In this document: positions 61,310-64,000 of the stretch, one piece after another
Layout of the letters: each line of letters opens with the position of its first letter
Position numbering within the stretch: position 1 is the first letter of the stretch
From: Bugula neritina
Lineage: Eukaryota; Bryozoa; Gymnolaemata; Cheilostomatida; Bugulidae
DNA: 64,000 bases
Assembly: GCA_964035545.1 (NCBI GenBank)
Contig: OZ037768.1
Coordinates: 17,541,875 to 17,605,874, forward strand
Direction of reading: 5' to 3'
The notes under the pieces: generated by a model
What the model was told of the DNA's origin: nothing
What the model saw: the letters and a program-made list of their open reading frames with translations, nothing else
The model's database searches: none
Position numbers and translations under genes: made by a program

Positions 61310-63460
61310 ATGAGTAAACATGAAGAATATGTCACAAAAATTCCTTTGCCATTGCAAACTTTTTTTTGGCGTCAAGCAAGGTAAACATAGTTTAGCGGGT
61401 AATTAAAATATCTGCCAGCATTTCATACTCCTCAAGTAATCTACACAATAAATGAATTAAAAACAAACTAAATTTTGTTTGAGTCAAATGCTATAACCAT
61501 TTGTTAGGTTTATTGTGCCAAGTTAAGTCTTACAACCTATTCTATTGAAATAGATTACTTTGGAAGTAAAACTTTCTTTTGGCTAGTTGAGTTGAGCAGC
61601 CTAAAGCTAAAATATTTTGCTGGAAAAACGACCATTTTTGTGTACTATGAGTTGATTTTTTAAAAACATCAGAAATCTCAGCCAAACCGTATATTTTGCA
61701 TACTCCTTTTTATTGTTTTAGTCTCATATAATAAAATATGCTTAGGCTCTCATGAAAGTGAATGAAATCGTATTTGTTTTAGTCCATATATGAATCCACG
61801 CCTTGGCAAACAATGTGAAGCTTCATGTGTGGTGAGTTGAATATTGCATTCCATATAATTAATTCGTGATCTTTATTTTAATTTTATAAATCCATTTTGC
61901 AGTATTTGTATCACACTGGTTCTAATTTTAGACATTGGAGCGACTGTTGGTTCAGAATATTCAGCATGGCCTTTCTCCCAGCATCTCAGCAGCAATGGAT
62001 AATATGCCAAGATGGATATATTTGAAGGCTTCCTTGCCATATGTTATGCATTGCTGCTCCACCATCATAAAGAATGTAGATGAGGCATTCACCAACTACG
62101 AATCAAAGCTGCTGTATACTATGCACTGGCTGCTACTAGACGCTGCGTCAGAGTGCAATGTGGTGGTCAAAGAGTCCATGTTTCCATTGAGTTCCATCCG
62201 GCTGTTTGTTTACCTGTTTGCTCCATTGTTGCATAAAATAGAAAAGAAGCATTTTGAATCTCTGAAGTTGAGGCATGGTCTGAGGATATGGGAATCTCTG
62301 TGGGAATTCTCGCAGCCTCAAGTTATTGGAATGAGTTCTCCAGTGAAACAAAGAATTGATTGTATTCAAAAAGGTTAATAGAGGCATTATTCTATAGTCT
62401 GCTCTGTGCTTTAATAATTTAAATAAAAACTGAATTTTTTTTTAGTAATTCTAGCTTCAAGACTGTCATTTATTGACTGTAGTGATTGTAAGCATTAGTA
62501 ATTTTTGTTATTTCGAAAACAGCTAAAGTTGAACTTTGTGTTCTCATTCGAGCATTAAATACCGACTCCATTTAAGTTCTCATGCCTTCACTACATCCTG
62601 ACTATTACAAGTATGCTGGTGAATATTGCAGAGGGGGAGGTGTGTCAATCTAGCCAGACATCTGTATACTATGGTGATGACGATGAGCACTTAGACAGCT
62701 CCAAGGAAGATAGTGCTGCCATCCTGCAGGCTACATACTTTGATGTCGCTGTTCTTCAGGTGATTGAGTTGTATTTTTTGGCATAGCTAAGGCAAGACCA
62801 TGCATTTTAGACTACTTTAGAAGTTAGATGGTTTTAAATGATAGTTATGTGTGGGTTTGGTATACTTTAAATTCTGTATTGACGGTAGAACAAAATTTAC
62901 AAAAATTGTTCATAATGTTGCATTGGTATGTTGAAATTTTAAATTATTACACTTCTGTGTTGATTTTGCTTGGTGTCTGCTTTATTTTTACGTTTTGCTA
63001 TTTAGTGTCTCTCGAACAGTCGTTGGCCGACGTCTGGCGTGATTTGGGCCCTGAACTACATACAGAGAAGACTTGATCAGATTTTAGAGCATTTCTATGA
63101 AAGCAGAAGAACAGACAAGGGAAGAAGCATGTCTCTGTCATTGCCCACTATTGAGGTACTTTTACTTGCTGTTCAACTGTGATTTATCCAAATATTGCTA
63201 GCTCTAAGCTTGTAAAATATATTGTAATCTATATTGCATTAGCCAGTTTATTCGTAACAATATATTTTAGCTTTGTGTGCAAAAGTAAATATCTGTTTTC
63301 TGTGTCAAAATGCAGCTACATTAAGTTGATTCGCGTGTGCAGATTAGCCTGGAGGAATCGATGAGCAAGGCGGGTGGCGAGGCTCAGGAGGATGAAGAGT
63401 ATTTTAGACCAAAATCTCGTATCACCGAGGAGACACTGCTCAAGAACAGGAGGCCTAAAA
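61310..63460 (+). CDS. UNC80: UNC80 N-terminal exons (NALCN channel complex)
   Basis: Scaffold subunit that links UNC79 and the NALCN sodium-leak channel in neurons. Six plus-strand exons in phase: 61310-61380 (ATG), 61783-61831, 61932-62373, 62632-62759, 63006-63155 and 63343-63460 (donor GTAAAT), giving 319 aa so far. The order of conserved UNC80 blocks is exact: IPLPLQTFFWRQAS, NPRLGKQCEASCV, LERLLVQNIQHGLSPS, YESKLLYTMHWLLLDA, LFVYLFAPLLHKI, GLRIWESLWEFSQP and ATYFDVAVLQCL, then an ALNYIQRRLDQI helix. UNC80 proteins are around 3200 aa, so only about a tenth is present; the rest lies right of the window. No frameshift or stop is seen. The promoter region upstream of 61310 is AT-rich and shows no clear core element. 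Confidence 0.95.
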
Positions 63461-63519
63461 GTAAATCATTTTTATCAACCTCTTACAAATCATAGTAAAT
63501 ATTTGTGCTTTATCTGCGT

Positions 63520-63632
63520 TTATCTGCTCATATATTTCTGCATTTATCTGCTCATATATTTCTGCATTTATCTGCTCATATATTTCTGCATTTATCTGCT
63601 CATATATTTCTGCATTTATCTGCTGTCTGACT
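63520..63632. repeat. 24-bp tandem repeat in a UNC80 intron
   Basis: Four to five near-identical copies of CATTTATCTGCTCATATATT plus TCTG start about 60 bases after the donor at 63460/63461. The 24-bp unit keeps an Ile-Tyr-Leu-Leu-Ile-Tyr-Phe-Cys frame open, which is an artefact. Confidence 0.95.
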
Positions 63633-64000
63633 GAAGTTGATATGGAACGTTATTAAGATACTCATTCATAGTTCACTGACTGGCTGAGTGATTCAAACTC
63701 TATTCTATTGGCATCTGTTGTGCTGTGTCAAATTAATTATAATTTATAAAACCTAGTGCTGCGTTTGCTTTCAAGAATGGCTGAGTTATATTAGCAATAT
63801 CTTCCTCATATTGATCAGCTTCTCCTGGTACTTATGTTGTCATTGAAGTATATAAGTTTGCAGGTTGCCTACCTGCATAATAATGCGATATCGATATGTC
63901 TATGGCAAGAAATGATGATACTAATTTATATCTAATTATTGTAAAAGTCTCAGTTGAAATTGGCATTTTCTGCGTGTTGAATACTTGTGCTTGTGATAAT

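Overview
The window is AT-rich, intron-rich nuclear DNA from a bilaterian animal. Exons are short and flanked by GT-AG introns. The evidence for an animal is an UNC80 (NALCN sodium-leak channel complex) gene, a GON4L/GON-4-like gene with PAH and SANT-like regions, a FASTK-family (RAP domain) gene and a rhodopsin-class peptide-type GPCR. The GPCR style (TM7 ending NFFLY, no DRY) and the abundant Ty3/Gypsy, LINE and hAT-like remnants would fit a lophotrochozoan, but the species cannot be fixed from sequence alone.

Layout. 0-6 kb: minus-strand exons of a beta-propeller-like protein with an upstream Cys-containing exon, plus an (AT)n tract. 6.2 kb: tRNA-Pro(TGG). 7-8.7 kb: decayed non-LTR retrotransposon on the minus strand. 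10.2-14.3 kb: minus-strand gene for a single-pass membrane protein with microexons, a QTS/ETSV-type repeated tail and a C-terminal SKIP (SxIP) motif; two hairpin-forming repeats lie in its introns. 15-17 kb: plus-strand exons of an incompletely resolved coiled-coil protein. 17.6-22.5 kb: minus-strand 11-exon gene in which all introns are phase 2 and several exons are copies of one ~40-residue module. 24-27.4 kb: scrambled pseudogene fragments of that gene, one inverted. 27.6-33.6 kb: a 5'-truncated Ty3/Gypsy element with dead pol, an extra zinc-finger/coiled-coil ORF and a 3' LTR, interrupted at its polypurine tract by a 1.83-kb hAT-like element with 8-bp target duplications. 35.8-54.7 kb: GON4L, about 29 exons with continuous reading phase (~1335 aa), whose introns hold several minisatellites and, on the opposite strand, a complete GPCR gene (48.7-50.1 kb). 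54.9-58.1 kb: FASTK-family gene on the minus strand, tail-to-tail with GON4L. 58-61.3 kb: gene-poor, cryptically simple DNA with a hairpin repeat. 61.3-64 kb: the first six coding exons of UNC80, running off the window.

Functionally the genes are unrelated housekeeping or neuronal genes and do not form an operon-like system. Most of what is unusual is structural: minisatellites butting onto or incorporating splice sites of GON4L, a GPCR nested in a GON4L intron, a nested transposon, and a young-looking exon-shuffled modular protein with a broken duplicate. Exon coordinates come from reading splice sites and checking phase by eye; no alignment was run.
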